Part shown: piece after piece, positions 1 to 5,600 of the stretch | How positions within the stretch are numbered: position 1 is the stretch's first letter | Layout of the letters: every line of letters starts with the position of its first letter | Assembly: GCA_026983855.1 (NCBI GenBank) | Contig: JALSTE010000614.1 | Location: 1 to 8,294, forward strand | Direction: 5' to 3' | DNA: 8,294 bases | Origin: Acidimicrobiia bacterium | GTDB taxonomy: Bacteria > Actinomycetota > Acidimicrobiia > Acidimicrobiales > Poriferisodalaceae | Notes under the pieces: model-generated | Seen by the model: only the letters and a program-made list of their open reading frames with translations | What the model was told of the DNA's origin: nothing | Database searches by the model: none | Translations under genes and position numbers: made by a program

Positions 1-519
1 GGGACGGCCGATGGTGAGACCCCGGCCGATGATCACCACGTGACTGCCGGGAATCTCGACCCCGTGGTGCACCAGCATCCGCTGGATCCCCCGGGGGGTG
101 CAGGGCAGGATCCCGGGATTGTTCATCACCAGCTTCCCCAGATTGACCGGGTGCAGACCATCGGCGTCCTTGTCCGGATCCACCGCCAGCAGGGCCTCCT
201 GCTCATCGAGATGGGCGGGCAGGGGGAGCTGGACTATGTAGCCGTGGACCTCGGGATCGGCGTTGAGTTCCCCGATGGCCGCCAGCAGTTCGGACTGGCT
301 CACCGTGGCGTCCAGATGATGGTGATAGGAGCGAATCCCCACCTCCTCACAGTCACGGATCTTGCCCGCCACGTAGGTGGCCGAGGCCGGGTCGTCGCCG
401 ACCAGGATCGTTCCCAGTCCGGGACGGACCCCCTCTTGGACCAGGGTCTCCACCCTCGCCACCAGCTCGGCCTTGATCTCCGCCGCCAGGGCCTTTCCGT
501 CCAGGATCGTCGCAGTCAC
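1..519 (-). CDS. folD: FolD, methylenetetrahydrofolate dehydrogenase / cyclohydrolase (N-terminal part, cut by window edge)
   Basis: Bifunctional cytosolic enzyme that converts 5,10-methylene-THF to 5,10-methenyl-THF with NADP and then to 10-formyl-THF, the formyl donor used by PurN and PurH encoded just upstream. Translating the reverse strand from GTG at 519 gives 173 codons that run without a stop to base 1; the family is usually about 280-300 residues, so the C-terminal part of the NADP-binding domain lies outside. Visible signatures: YVAGK with the catalytic-type Tyr49 and Lys53, GYIVQLPLP (93-101), DKDADGLHPVNLGKL (116-130), PCTPRGIQRML (139-149) and the Rossmann loop start GRGLTIGRP (165-173). 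The GTG start is chosen because an optimal GGAGGA (527-532) sits 7 nt upstream and the protein begins exactly where family members do. It lies in the same direction as purH, about 200 nt downstream, and may be read from the same transcript. Identification is firm. Confidence 0.95.
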   Translation of the reverse strand, partial: MTATILDGKALAAEIKAELVARVETLVQEGVRPGLGTILVGDDPASATYVAGKIRDCEEVGIRSYHHHLDATVSQSELLAAIGELNADPEVHGYIVQLPLPAHLDEQEALLAVDPDKDADGLHPVNLGKLVMNNPGILPCTPRGIQRMLVHHGVEIPGSHVVIIGRGLTIGRP

Positions 520-526
520 GGGTGGC

Positions 527-532
527 TCCTCC
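527..532 (-). promoter_or_regulatory. folD ribosome binding site GGAGGA
   Basis: Strong Shine-Dalgarno sequence 7 nt before the GTG at 519. It decides the FolD start, since no ATG lies near the expected N-terminus. Confidence 0.8.
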
Positions 533-675
533 ACAGTCGTCGTTGACCGGTACGGCTACATCATGGACCCTCCCGCGACCCTCCGCCGTCAACACCGGGG
601 AGGGCCGGCCGATCCGGGGCCTCCGGAGGAGTCAGACGGGCGACGGCCACGGACGAACGGCACGCCCGCCCCCCA

Positions 676-699
676 CCGGGAGAGAGGGGGCTCTCGCGG
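676..699 (-). terminator. Possible hairpin downstream of purH
   Basis: Arms 676-678 with 697-699 and 680-684 with 691-695 pair (8 bp with one mismatch, 6-nt loop). The hairpin starts 22 nt after the purH stop. No T-run follows on the minus strand, so it could be a weak intrinsic terminator, an mRNA end-stabilising stem, or chance in GC-rich DNA. The rest of 533-721 holds no ORF that I can support and no convincing promoter for folD; a TTGACG-like hexamer (587-592) and CATGAT (560-565) are 21 nt apart, too far for a standard promoter. Confidence 0.25.
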
Positions 700-721
700 G
701 AACCGGGGTGGTCACCGGGTA

Positions 722-2221
722 TCAGTGCCGGAAGTGCCGCTCCCCGGTGAACACCATGGCCATGCCCCGCTCATCGGCGGCGGCCACCACCTCGGGGTCA
801 CGGATGGAGCCACCGGGTTGGATCACCGCCGTCACCCCCGACTCGGCCACCGCGTCGAGTCCGTCGCGGAACGGGAAGAACGCGTCACTGGCCGCGGCCC
901 CACCCACGGCCCTACCGGCCGCCTTGCGGGTGGCGATGGCGCTGGAGTCGACCCGGCTCTGCTGACCGGCCCCGATCCCGACCGCCCGACGGTCCTTCAC
1001 CAGGACGATGGCGTTGGACGAGACCGCCCCGCAAACCCGCCAGGCGAACTCCAGGTCGACCCACTCCCCGGGGGTGGGTTGGCGGGCGGTCGCCACCTCC
1101 CACCGGGACCGGTCCGTCGTCACCCGGTCGGTGGTCTGAACCAGCATCCCACCGTCGATGCTCCTCAGGTGCAACCGGTTCCCGAACGGCGGGGGGCCCT
1201 CCAGCACCCTCAGGTTCCGCCGGGACGTGAGGGCCGCCAGGGCGTCGTCCTCGTATCCGGGGGCGACTATCACCTCGGTGAAGACCGGGGCCAGGGACTC
1301 GGCCAGGGACAGTGGGACCACCCGGTTGACCGCCACGATCCCCCCGAAGGCCGACACGGGGTCACAGGCGTGGGCGGCGCGGTAGGCCTCGGTGATGTCG
1401 GTATCGGACGCCACCCCGCAGGGATTGGCGTGCTTGATGACGGCCACGGTGGGGTCCGGACCCATGGAGTTGACCAGTTGCCACGCCGCCTCGGTGTCGA
1501 AGACGTTCAGGTAGGACATCTTCTTGCCCCCGTGCTGAACGCTGTGGTCCCACCACGACCGGGAGTGGACGTCGCGGTAGCGGGCGCCGATCTGGTGAGG
1601 ATTCTCCCCGTAGCGCAGGTCCTCGGCCTTCTCCAGGGCCGGGTGCAGGGAGGGAGGCAGCTCCCCCTCCTCACCCAGTTCATCGAACCAGGTGACGATG
1701 GCGGAGTCGTAGGCGGCGGTGTGGGCGAAGGCGGCCCGGGCCAGACGCCGTCGGACCGGACCGGGAATCCCACCGGTCTCATCGAGGAGGTCCAGGATCT
1801 CCCCGTAACGGGAGGGGTCCACCACCACCGCCACCGACTCGTGGTTCTTGGCCGCGGCCCGAACCATGGTGGGGCCCCCGATGTCGATCATCTCCACCGA
1901 GGGATCGGACCCGAACGGATAGAGGTTGCAGACCACCATGTCGATGGTCCCTATCCCGAGTTCGGCCAGCCTCTCCATGTGTCCGGCCCTGGACCGGTCG
2001 GCGAGAATCCCGCCGTGGATCGCCGGGTGGAGGGTCTTGACCCTACCGTCGAGCATCTCGGGGGAACCGGTCACCTCCTCCACCGCCACCACCGGGATCC
2101 CGGCCTCGGTGAGGGCCCGGGCCGTGCCCCCCGAGGAGATCACCTCCCAACCACGGTCCACCAGACCCCGGGCCAGGTCGACCACCCCGGTCTTGTCGTA
2201 CACCGACAGCAGCGCTCTCAT
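722..2221 (-). CDS. purH: PurH, bifunctional AICAR formyltransferase / IMP cyclohydrolase
   Basis: Cytosolic enzyme for the last two steps of de novo purine synthesis: formylation of AICAR with 10-formyl-THF, then ring closure to IMP. The protein has 499 residues, slightly shorter than the usual 510-530. The N-terminal IMP cyclohydrolase (MGS-like) domain, about 1-195, shows SVYDKTG (6-12), SSGGTA (29-34), DGRVKTLHP (58-66) and IDIGGPTMVRAAAKNH (112-127). The transformylase part shows LRYGENPHQ (202-210), the catalytic KHANPCG (263-269), DPVSAFGG (287-294), GIGAGQQSRVDS (415-426), SDAFFPFRD (445-453) and the C-terminal MVFTGERHFRH. All are intact, so the enzyme should be active. The ATG at 2221 is preceded by AGGAG (2226-2230) and overlaps the purN stop as ATGA, which implies translational coupling. 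FolD, which supplies the cofactor, follows downstream. Confidence 0.98.
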   Translation of the reverse strand: MRALLSVYDKTGVVDLARGLVDRGWEVISSGGTARALTEAGIPVVAVEEVTGSPEMLDGRVKTLHPAIHGGILADRSRAGHMERLAELGIGTIDMVVCNLYPFGSDPSVEMIDIGGPTMVRAAAKNHESVAVVVDPSRYGEILDLLDETGGIPGPVRRRLARAAFAHTAAYDSAIVTWFDELGEEGELPPSLHPALEKAEDLRYGENPHQIGARYRDVHSRSWWDHSVQHGGKKMSYLNVFDTEAAWQLVNSMGPDPTVAVIKHANPCGVASDTDITEAYRAAHACDPVSAFGGIVAVNRVVPLSLAESLAPVFTEVIVAPGYEDDALAALTSRRNLRVLEGPPPFGNRLHLRSIDGGMLVQTTDRVTTDRSRWEVATARQPTPGEWVDLEFAWRVCGAVSSNAIVLVKDRRAVGIGAGQQSRVDSSAIATRKAAGRAVGGAAASDAFFPFRDGLDAVAESGVTAVIQPGGSIRDPEVVAAADERGMAMVFTGERHFRH

Positions 2222-2862
2222 GGGTCTCCTCTGGGGGGTTCGGGTTCCGGATGATCTCGGCGAGGGCGGCCCGACGACGGCTCGGAAGACGGCCCGCCCG
2301 AGCGGGTGTTCAGGTTGTGGATGAACTCAACGAGGGTGGCCGGATACAGCTCGCGTTCCACCGTCTTGATCCTCTCGTGCAGTGACTCCTCGGTGTCCCC
2401 GGGCTCCACCGCCACCGGGGCCTGGGCCAGGATCGGGCCCGAGTCCACCTCGGCGGTGGCCACGTGGACCGTGCACCCGGTGACCTTCACCCCCGCCGCC
2501 AGGGCCCGGCTCACGGCGTGCCACCCCGGGAAGGAGGGCAGAAGGGCCGGATGGGTGTTGAGCACCCGACCGGGAAAGCTCTCGAACAGGGCCGGGCCCA
2601 GCACGGTGCCGAAACCGGCCATGGCCACCAGATCGATGCGGTGATCAGTCAGCCGATCCACCAGTCGGGAGGTGTAGGCATCCCGGTCGAAACCCGGACC
2701 CCACTCCATCCTCTCCAGCAGTTCCGCGGCCCCCACCCGACCCCGGACCCGATCGAGAGCCCGGCACGGCCGATCGGCCAGGACCAGCGACACCTCGATT
2801 CCGTGATCCAGCATGGAGTCCAGAATCGATCCGGTTCCCGAAACCAGCACGGCCAGACGCAC
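2218..2862 (-). CDS. purN: PurN, phosphoribosylglycinamide (GAR) formyltransferase
   Basis: Transfers the formyl group of 10-formyl-THF to GAR in purine synthesis. There are 214 residues from a GTG start. Visible: the N-terminal nucleotide loop LVSGTGS (6-12), MAGFGTVL (81-88), NTHPALLPSFPG (102-113) and VDSGPILAQ (139-147). The catalytic triad is Asn102, His104 and Asp140, with the same spacing as N106/H108/D144 of the E. coli enzyme. The loop reads SGTGSIL where most relatives have SGxGSNL, a small deviation. The last ~30 residues are a Ser/Pro/Arg/Glu-rich tail that the fold does not need; its codons cover the purH ribosome binding site. The stop overlaps the purH start by 4 nt (ATGA). There is no Shine-Dalgarno before the GTG, but TAGGTT lies 6 nt upstream, so the mRNA is probably leaderless. 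Identification is firm; the start is fairly firm. Confidence 0.95.
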   Translation of the reverse strand: MRLAVLVSGTGSILDSMLDHGIEVSLVLADRPCRALDRVRGRVGAAELLERMEWGPGFDRDAYTSRLVDRLTDHRIDLVAMAGFGTVLGPALFESFPGRVLNTHPALLPSFPGWHAVSRALAAGVKVTGCTVHVATAEVDSGPILAQAPVAVEPGDTEESLHERIKTVERELYPATLVEFIHNLNTRSGGPSSEPSSGRPRRDHPEPEPPRGDP

Positions 2863-2868
2863 GGCACG

Positions 2869-2874
2869 AACCTA
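2869..2874 (-). promoter_or_regulatory. Putative -10 box (TAGGTT) for leaderless purN-purH transcript
   Basis: TAGGTT matches the actinobacterial TANNNT consensus and ends 6 nt before the purN GTG, which would put the transcription start on the start codon itself. No clear -35 hexamer is seen. No Shine-Dalgarno is present, consistent with leaderless initiation. Confidence 0.5.
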
Positions 2875-2920
2875 GCGGGCCGTCACCAATGGGGGCGAAA
2901 CCACCGAGGGACCCCGGCGG

Positions 2921-3046
2921 GCCAACCCCCGCATCGACTCATCCGCCCGCCACCCAACCACCCGCGGCCACGGCCCCGAACGGGCCCCAAGAGCCAACCA
3001 CCGCATCGACTCACAAACCCGGCACCCAACCACCGGTTGCCACGGC
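2921..3046. repeat. Imperfect direct duplication (72-bp offset) covering the thrC stop codon
   Basis: Copy 1 is 2921-2974 and copy 2 is 2993-3046. By hand alignment 45 of 54 positions match without gaps, including perfect blocks 2931-2941 / 3003-3013 and 2951-2962 / 3023-3034. Copy 2 encodes the last 11 codons of the thrC-like gene, its TGA and the following bases. Copy 1 lies downstream of the gene yet still reads, in the same frame, AVAAGGWVAGG then TGA, against AVATGGWVPGL then TGA in the gene. The offset is exactly 24 codons. A short GC hairpin (2972-2976 with 2982-2986) sits between the copies. No independent gene is visible in 2875-3010. Confidence 0.85.
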
Positions 3047-4237
3047 GTGACCGAGTCCCACCGCCGGCCCCGACGTGGCAATGAGCAGAACCGAGTCACC
3101 GGAGGCGACCACACCCCCCGAACGCAGGCGCCTCAGCGCGGCCAGGAGGGCCGCGGTCTCGTACCCGCCCGGAGTACCGGTCCGACCCAGGTCCCCGAAG
3201 GCGGTCGAGATCTCCTCCTCGGCCACGGCGACGGCCGTTCCGCCCGACTCCCGCAGTACCCCCAGCATGGCGTGACCCATGATCGCCCCCGGTACATCCA
3301 GGCCGTCGGCCACCGTGCCCTCCGATACGACCGGCTCGACGTGGTCGAGTCCGGCCTCGAAGGATCTGACCACCGGGGCGCAGTTCTCCGACTGCACCGC
3401 CACCATCCGGGGCCGGGAGGCCTCCGGGCTCATCCAGCCCAGGGCCCGAAGTTCGGCGAAGGCCTTCCAGATTCCGACCAGCCCCGTACCTCCCCCCGTG
3501 GGATACAGCACCCACCGGGGCAGGGCCTCTCCGTACTCCTCCCAGAGTTCCAGGCCCATGGTCTTCTTGCCCTCGAGCCGACCGGGCTCGAAGAACGTGG
3601 ACACGTCCACGTAGCGACCCTCGGCCAGGGGACCGGCCAGTTCCGCCCTCATGGCCGCCCCGGCGGCGGCGATGTTCGGCCCCGAGAATCTCACCTCCCC
3701 GCCGTAGAGGGCACAGGCCCGGTGGTACACGCCACCCTCATATCCCCGGGGCATGTAGACCACGGCCGGGTCCAGACCCAGACGGGATGAGAACAGCGCC
3801 GCCGCCACTCCGGCGTTCCCCTGGGTCGGCAGGCAGAACCTCGTGGCACCCGACGCCACCCCCAGGGCGAGGCCCACCGCGAGTCCCCGGTCCTTGAAGC
3901 TCCCGGTGGGGTTGCCCGCCTCCACCTTCATCGCCAGGTCCACCCCCAGTTCGGCCGACAGGGCGGGGGCGGGTATGACGGGGGTGCCACCGACGTCACC
4001 CACGTAGGCCGGCGGGAGTCCGGTGACCGGCAGCAGGGCCTGGTACCGCATCATGCCCCGGTGTTCGGGAAACGCCCCACCCAGAACGGCATCCACGGCA
4101 TCCAGGTCGTACACCACCTCGACGGGGACCCCACCGGGGGAGAGACCGATCGGACGGGCGAAATCACCGGTGGGCACCGGCTCCCCGCTCAGTGAGTCCA
4201 CCAACCCGGTCACGAAGGGATTGATCCGAATCGACAT
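3011..4237 (-). CDS. thrC: Threonine-synthase-like PLP-dependent enzyme
   Basis: Fold-type II PLP enzyme, most likely converting O-phosphohomoserine to threonine. It has 408 residues from ATG 4237. Visible: NPTGSFKDRG (109-118) with the PLP lysine Lys115, PTQGNAGVAAAL (137-148) as the Asn loop for the PLP ring, EGKKTMGLELWEEYG (222-236), the phosphate-binding PTGGGTGLVGIWKAF (246-260), VAVQSENCAPVVRSFEAG (279-296) and SGPAVGLG (389-396). The N-terminus ends in VEVVYDLDAV (39-48), aligning with the segment after the zinc ribbon of archaeal-type threonine synthases, but the first 134 residues contain no cysteine, so that zinc site is absent. A longer in-frame start at 4435 is rejected: it would translate the duplicated promoter region into low-complexity sequence. 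ATG 4237 has a -10 box TACTGT 6 nt upstream and no Shine-Dalgarno, suggesting leaderless translation. The substrate could differ from threonine synthase; family certain, function probable. Confidence 0.8.
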   Translation of the reverse strand: MSIRINPFVTGLVDSLSGEPVPTGDFARPIGLSPGGVPVEVVYDLDAVDAVLGGAFPEHRGMMRYQALLPVTGLPPAYVGDVGGTPVIPAPALSAELGVDLAMKVEAGNPTGSFKDRGLAVGLALGVASGATRFCLPTQGNAGVAAALFSSRLGLDPAVVYMPRGYEGGVYHRACALYGGEVRFSGPNIAAAGAAMRAELAGPLAEGRYVDVSTFFEPGRLEGKKTMGLELWEEYGEALPRWVLYPTGGGTGLVGIWKAFAELRALGWMSPEASRPRMVAVQSENCAPVVRSFEAGLDHVEPVVSEGTVADGLDVPGAIMGHAMLGVLRESGGTAVAVAEEEISTAFGDLGRTGTPGGYETAALLAALRRLRSGGVVASGDSVLLIATSGPAVGLGHAVATGGWVPGL

Positions 4238-4308
4238 CAGGCGACAGTACCAAGACGGTGGTCTCGCCCGACCCGAGAGCCCCGACCAAGATTGATCCGA
4301 ATCGACAT
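4237..4308 (-). CDS. Possible 23-residue upstream ORF (leader peptide) of thrC
   Basis: ATG at 4306-4308 in the outer copy of the 32-bp repeat opens a 23-codon frame that begins MSIRIN, exactly like the thrC-like protein, then diverges into an Arg/Gly-rich stretch (LGRGSRVGRDHRLGTVA). It ends with TGA at 4237-4239, whose A is also the A of the thrC ATG (TGATG). The ATG has the same TACTGT box 6 nt upstream, so it could be translated from a leaderless transcript, with termination-reinitiation delivering ribosomes to thrC. It has only one Thr codon and no Ile/Thr run, so it does not resemble a classical amino-acid attenuator. It may equally be a passive by-product of the duplication. Confidence 0.4.
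   Translation of the reverse strand: MSIRINLGRGSRVGRDHRLGTVA
4244..4249 (-). promoter_or_regulatory. Putative -10 box TACTGT, inner copy, at the thrC start
   Basis: Fits TANNNT and ends 6 nt before ATG 4237, placing transcription start on the A of the start codon (leaderless). No convincing -35 hexamer upstream. Confidence 0.5.
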
Positions 4309-4314
4309 CCGGCG

Positions 4315-4320
4315 ACAGTA
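4315..4320 (-). promoter_or_regulatory. Putative -10 box TACTGT, outer copy, at the upstream ORF start
   Basis: Identical to the inner copy, 6 nt before ATG 4308. If both are active, thrC has two start sites 71 nt apart: one leaderless on thrC itself and one giving the upstream ORF first. Confidence 0.45.
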
Positions 4321-4336
4321 CCGACACCCCCGGGCC

Positions 4337-4372
4337 CCGTCCCCGGTCGGCCGGATCCGCTATCGGGGACGG
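4337..4372. repeat. Inverted repeat in the divergent thrC / DUF4328 intergenic region
   Basis: Perfect 9-bp arms CCGTCCCCG (4337-4345) and CGGGGACGG (4364-4372) with an 18-nt spacer; further G/C pairing is possible outside the arms (around 4328-4334 and 4375-4382). It lies between the outer thrC -10 box and the start of the divergent gene, so it could be an operator shared by both promoters, or a hairpin in the DUF4328 leader if transcription starts earlier than thought. Confidence 0.4.
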
Positions 4373-4389
4373 CCCCGGGCCGTGGCGGT

Positions 4390-4395
4390 CATAAT
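4390..4395 (+). promoter_or_regulatory. Possible -10 box CATAAT for the DUF4328-like gene
   Basis: CATAAT is the most A/T-rich hexamer upstream of the gene and is close to TATAAT; it would give a leader of about 60 nt before ATG 4461. No good -35 is seen 16-18 nt upstream. Confidence 0.3.
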
Positions 4396-4460
4396 TGAGA
4401 TACGAGTACTGGGTCCCCCACGATGGGGGCCGCAATGATCACGCCGACGATGGGGGACCC

Positions 4461-5528
4461 ATGCCCTACTGCCCAAGCTGTGGCGCCCAACACCCTCAGG
4501 GTGCCACCTACTGCCCAGAGTGCGGACTGGCCGTCGGGGCGGGCGCACCGGTCGGGGCCCCACCCCCACCGCCACTGCCCACCGTCGGGCTCCGGGACAA
4601 GCCCCGAACCGTGGACGGCCTGGCCACGGCCCTCATGGTTCTCTTCGGGGTGGCCCTGCTGCTCTCTCTGGGTGGGGCCATCAAGACCTGGAGCCTGCTC
4701 CGGGTGATCGACGGCATCCCCGAGTCCGGTGGTGGTTTCGGCGACGTCATCAACGTGGACTCCGCCCTGTCCGACAGCTCGACCTTCCTGGCCCTGTCGG
4801 TCCTGGTCGCCGTGGCTCTCCTGATCCTGCTGATCATCTTCACCTACCGGATCCACCAGAACATCGACGCCTTCGGGGGCACCAACACCCGGCTGTCCCA
4901 CGGTTGGGCCATCGGTGGTTGGTTCGTACCCCTGGCCAACTTCGTCCTCCCCCTGCTGTGCCTCATCGACGCCGACCAGGGGGCCCACCTCGAGCCCGGT
5001 GGCGACACCAACATCCGGCGGGCCAAGTGGTCCCGGATCATCCTGGTGTGGTGGTTGTTGTTCTCCGCCGGCTATGTCCTGAACTTCATCGGAACCACCA
5101 CGGCGGTCTCCCTGGCTCCCGTCGAATCGCAGAGCGTCGAGGTCGGAATCGTCGACAATCCCACCGACGCCTTCGGCGCCTACTCCCTGGTCCTGGTGGG
5201 CCAGGTCCTGCTGCTCGCCGCCGCCGTCGCCGCCGTCAAGGCCATCCACACGATCTGGCGGAACCAGAAGAGGCAGATCGAACGCCTGGGCCAGGTGCAA
5301 CCGGAGGTGGCGCCCCTCGGGCACCGGAGTCTGGTTCCGGGTTGGGACCCCACCGCCACCAGTTCGATTGGCGGTGCCGATCGGTCCACCATCGCCCCAC
5401 CCAGCGCCTGGTCGCCCCCACCGCCACCTCCGACCGGCGGCCCCACCGGCGGGCAACTCCCACCACCCCCGGGTCCGGGAACGACTCCATCGGGCGAGCA
5501 ACCACCGCCGCCCCCACCCCCGACCTGA
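4461..5528 (+). CDS. Zinc-ribbon / DUF4328-like multi-pass membrane protein with proline-rich C-terminus
   Basis: Membrane protein of unknown function, 355 residues. Residues 1-22 form a zinc ribbon with CxxC pairs C4/C7 and C18/C21. A Pro-rich linker (34-40) follows, then hydrophobic helices at about 53-77, 106-128, 150-170, 192-214 and 240-265. The segment YRIHQNIDAFGGTNTRLSHG plus WAIGGWFVPLANFVLP (129-164) matches the DUF4328 pattern, where an Arg/Asn-rich strand leads into a WxxWFVPxxN helix. The tail (about 295-355) is Pro/Gly-rich with poly-Pro runs and probably disordered; because the zinc ribbon and tail flank the membrane part, both could mediate protein contacts. ATG 4461 was chosen because the zinc ribbon begins directly after it; a longer TTG-initiated frame from 4395 adds an unlikely charged segment. 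The ribosome site is weak (GGGGGA, 4452-4457). It is divergent from thrC and convergent with sucD. Domain assignment is from motif recall. Confidence 0.8.
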   Translation: MPYCPSCGAQHPQGATYCPECGLAVGAGAPVGAPPPPPLPTVGLRDKPRTVDGLATALMVLFGVALLLSLGGAIKTWSLLRVIDGIPESGGGFGDVINVDSALSDSSTFLALSVLVAVALLILLIIFTYRIHQNIDAFGGTNTRLSHGWAIGGWFVPLANFVLPLLCLIDADQGAHLEPGGDTNIRRAKWSRIILVWWLLFSAGYVLNFIGTTTAVSLAPVESQSVEVGIVDNPTDAFGAYSLVLVGQVLLLAAAVAAVKAIHTIWRNQKRQIERLGQVQPEVAPLGHRSLVPGWDPTATSSIGGADRSTIAPPSAWSPPPPPPTGGPTGGQLPPPPGPGTTPSGEQPPPPPPPT

Positions 5529-5564
5529 GGGGCGGACCCGCGGCGGTCACGGTGGGCGCGACAC

Positions 5565-5600
5565 GACCGGGCACCGGCGGGGACACGGTCCAGCCCGGTC
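5565..5600. terminator. Candidate bidirectional terminator hairpin between convergent genes
   Basis: Perfect 8-bp arms GACCGGGC (5565-5572) and GCCCGGTC (5593-5600), extendable inward by ACCG (5573-5576) with CGGT (5586-5589) across a 3-nt bulge. It starts 37 nt after the DUF4328-like stop and lies beyond the sucD stop on the other strand. No T-tract on either side, which is common in GC-rich genomes. Confidence 0.4.

Larger units (their letters stand above)
4220..4322. repeat. 32-bp direct repeat duplicating the thrC -10 box and start codon
   Basis: Copy 1 is 4220-4251 and copy 2 is 4291-4322 (71-bp offset), with a single mismatch (4239 A versus 4310 C). On the minus strand each copy contains TACTGT, 6 nt, ATG and the codons for SIRIN. 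Copy 1 is the start of the thrC-like gene; copy 2 starts the 23-codon upstream ORF. The 39 bp between the copies share no clear similarity with the sequence beyond copy 2, so only the promoter/start block is conserved. Confidence 0.95.

Noticed and set aside
377..2254. Long open frame on the plus strand opposite purH (about 625 codons)
   Set aside because: Antisense shadow of a highly conserved gene in GC-rich DNA; the product is Gly/His/Pro/Arg-rich low complexity with no recognisable domain.
4237..4308. Classical threonine attenuator leader
   Set aside because: Only one Thr codon and no Thr/Ile run; no clear terminator/antiterminator pair between it and thrC.
4220..4322. Two 32-bp repeats with a 39-bp spacer as a minimal CRISPR
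   Set aside because: Size is CRISPR-like, but there are only two copies, they coincide exactly with a -10 box and start codon, and no cas gene is present.
4238..4435. Longer in-frame start of the thrC-like gene at 4435 (474 residues)
   Set aside because: The added 66 residues translate the outer repeat copy, the inverted repeat and low-complexity GC sequence; the inner ATG has the -10 box and fits the family.
4420..4456. 10-bp direct repeat ACGATGGGGG (4420-4429 and 4447-4456) as a fourth boundary duplication
   Set aside because: Too short and too simple in GC-rich sequence; similarity does not extend convincingly beyond the core.
4395..4460. TTG start at 4395 for the DUF4328-like protein
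   Set aside because: It adds 22 charged residues before the zinc ribbon, overlaps the candidate -10 box, and the ribbon naturally begins at ATG 4461.
4389..5501. Minus-strand open frame opposite the DUF4328-like gene
   Set aside because: Product is Gly/Gln/Asp-rich with no domain, while the plus strand encodes a clear zinc ribbon and membrane helices.
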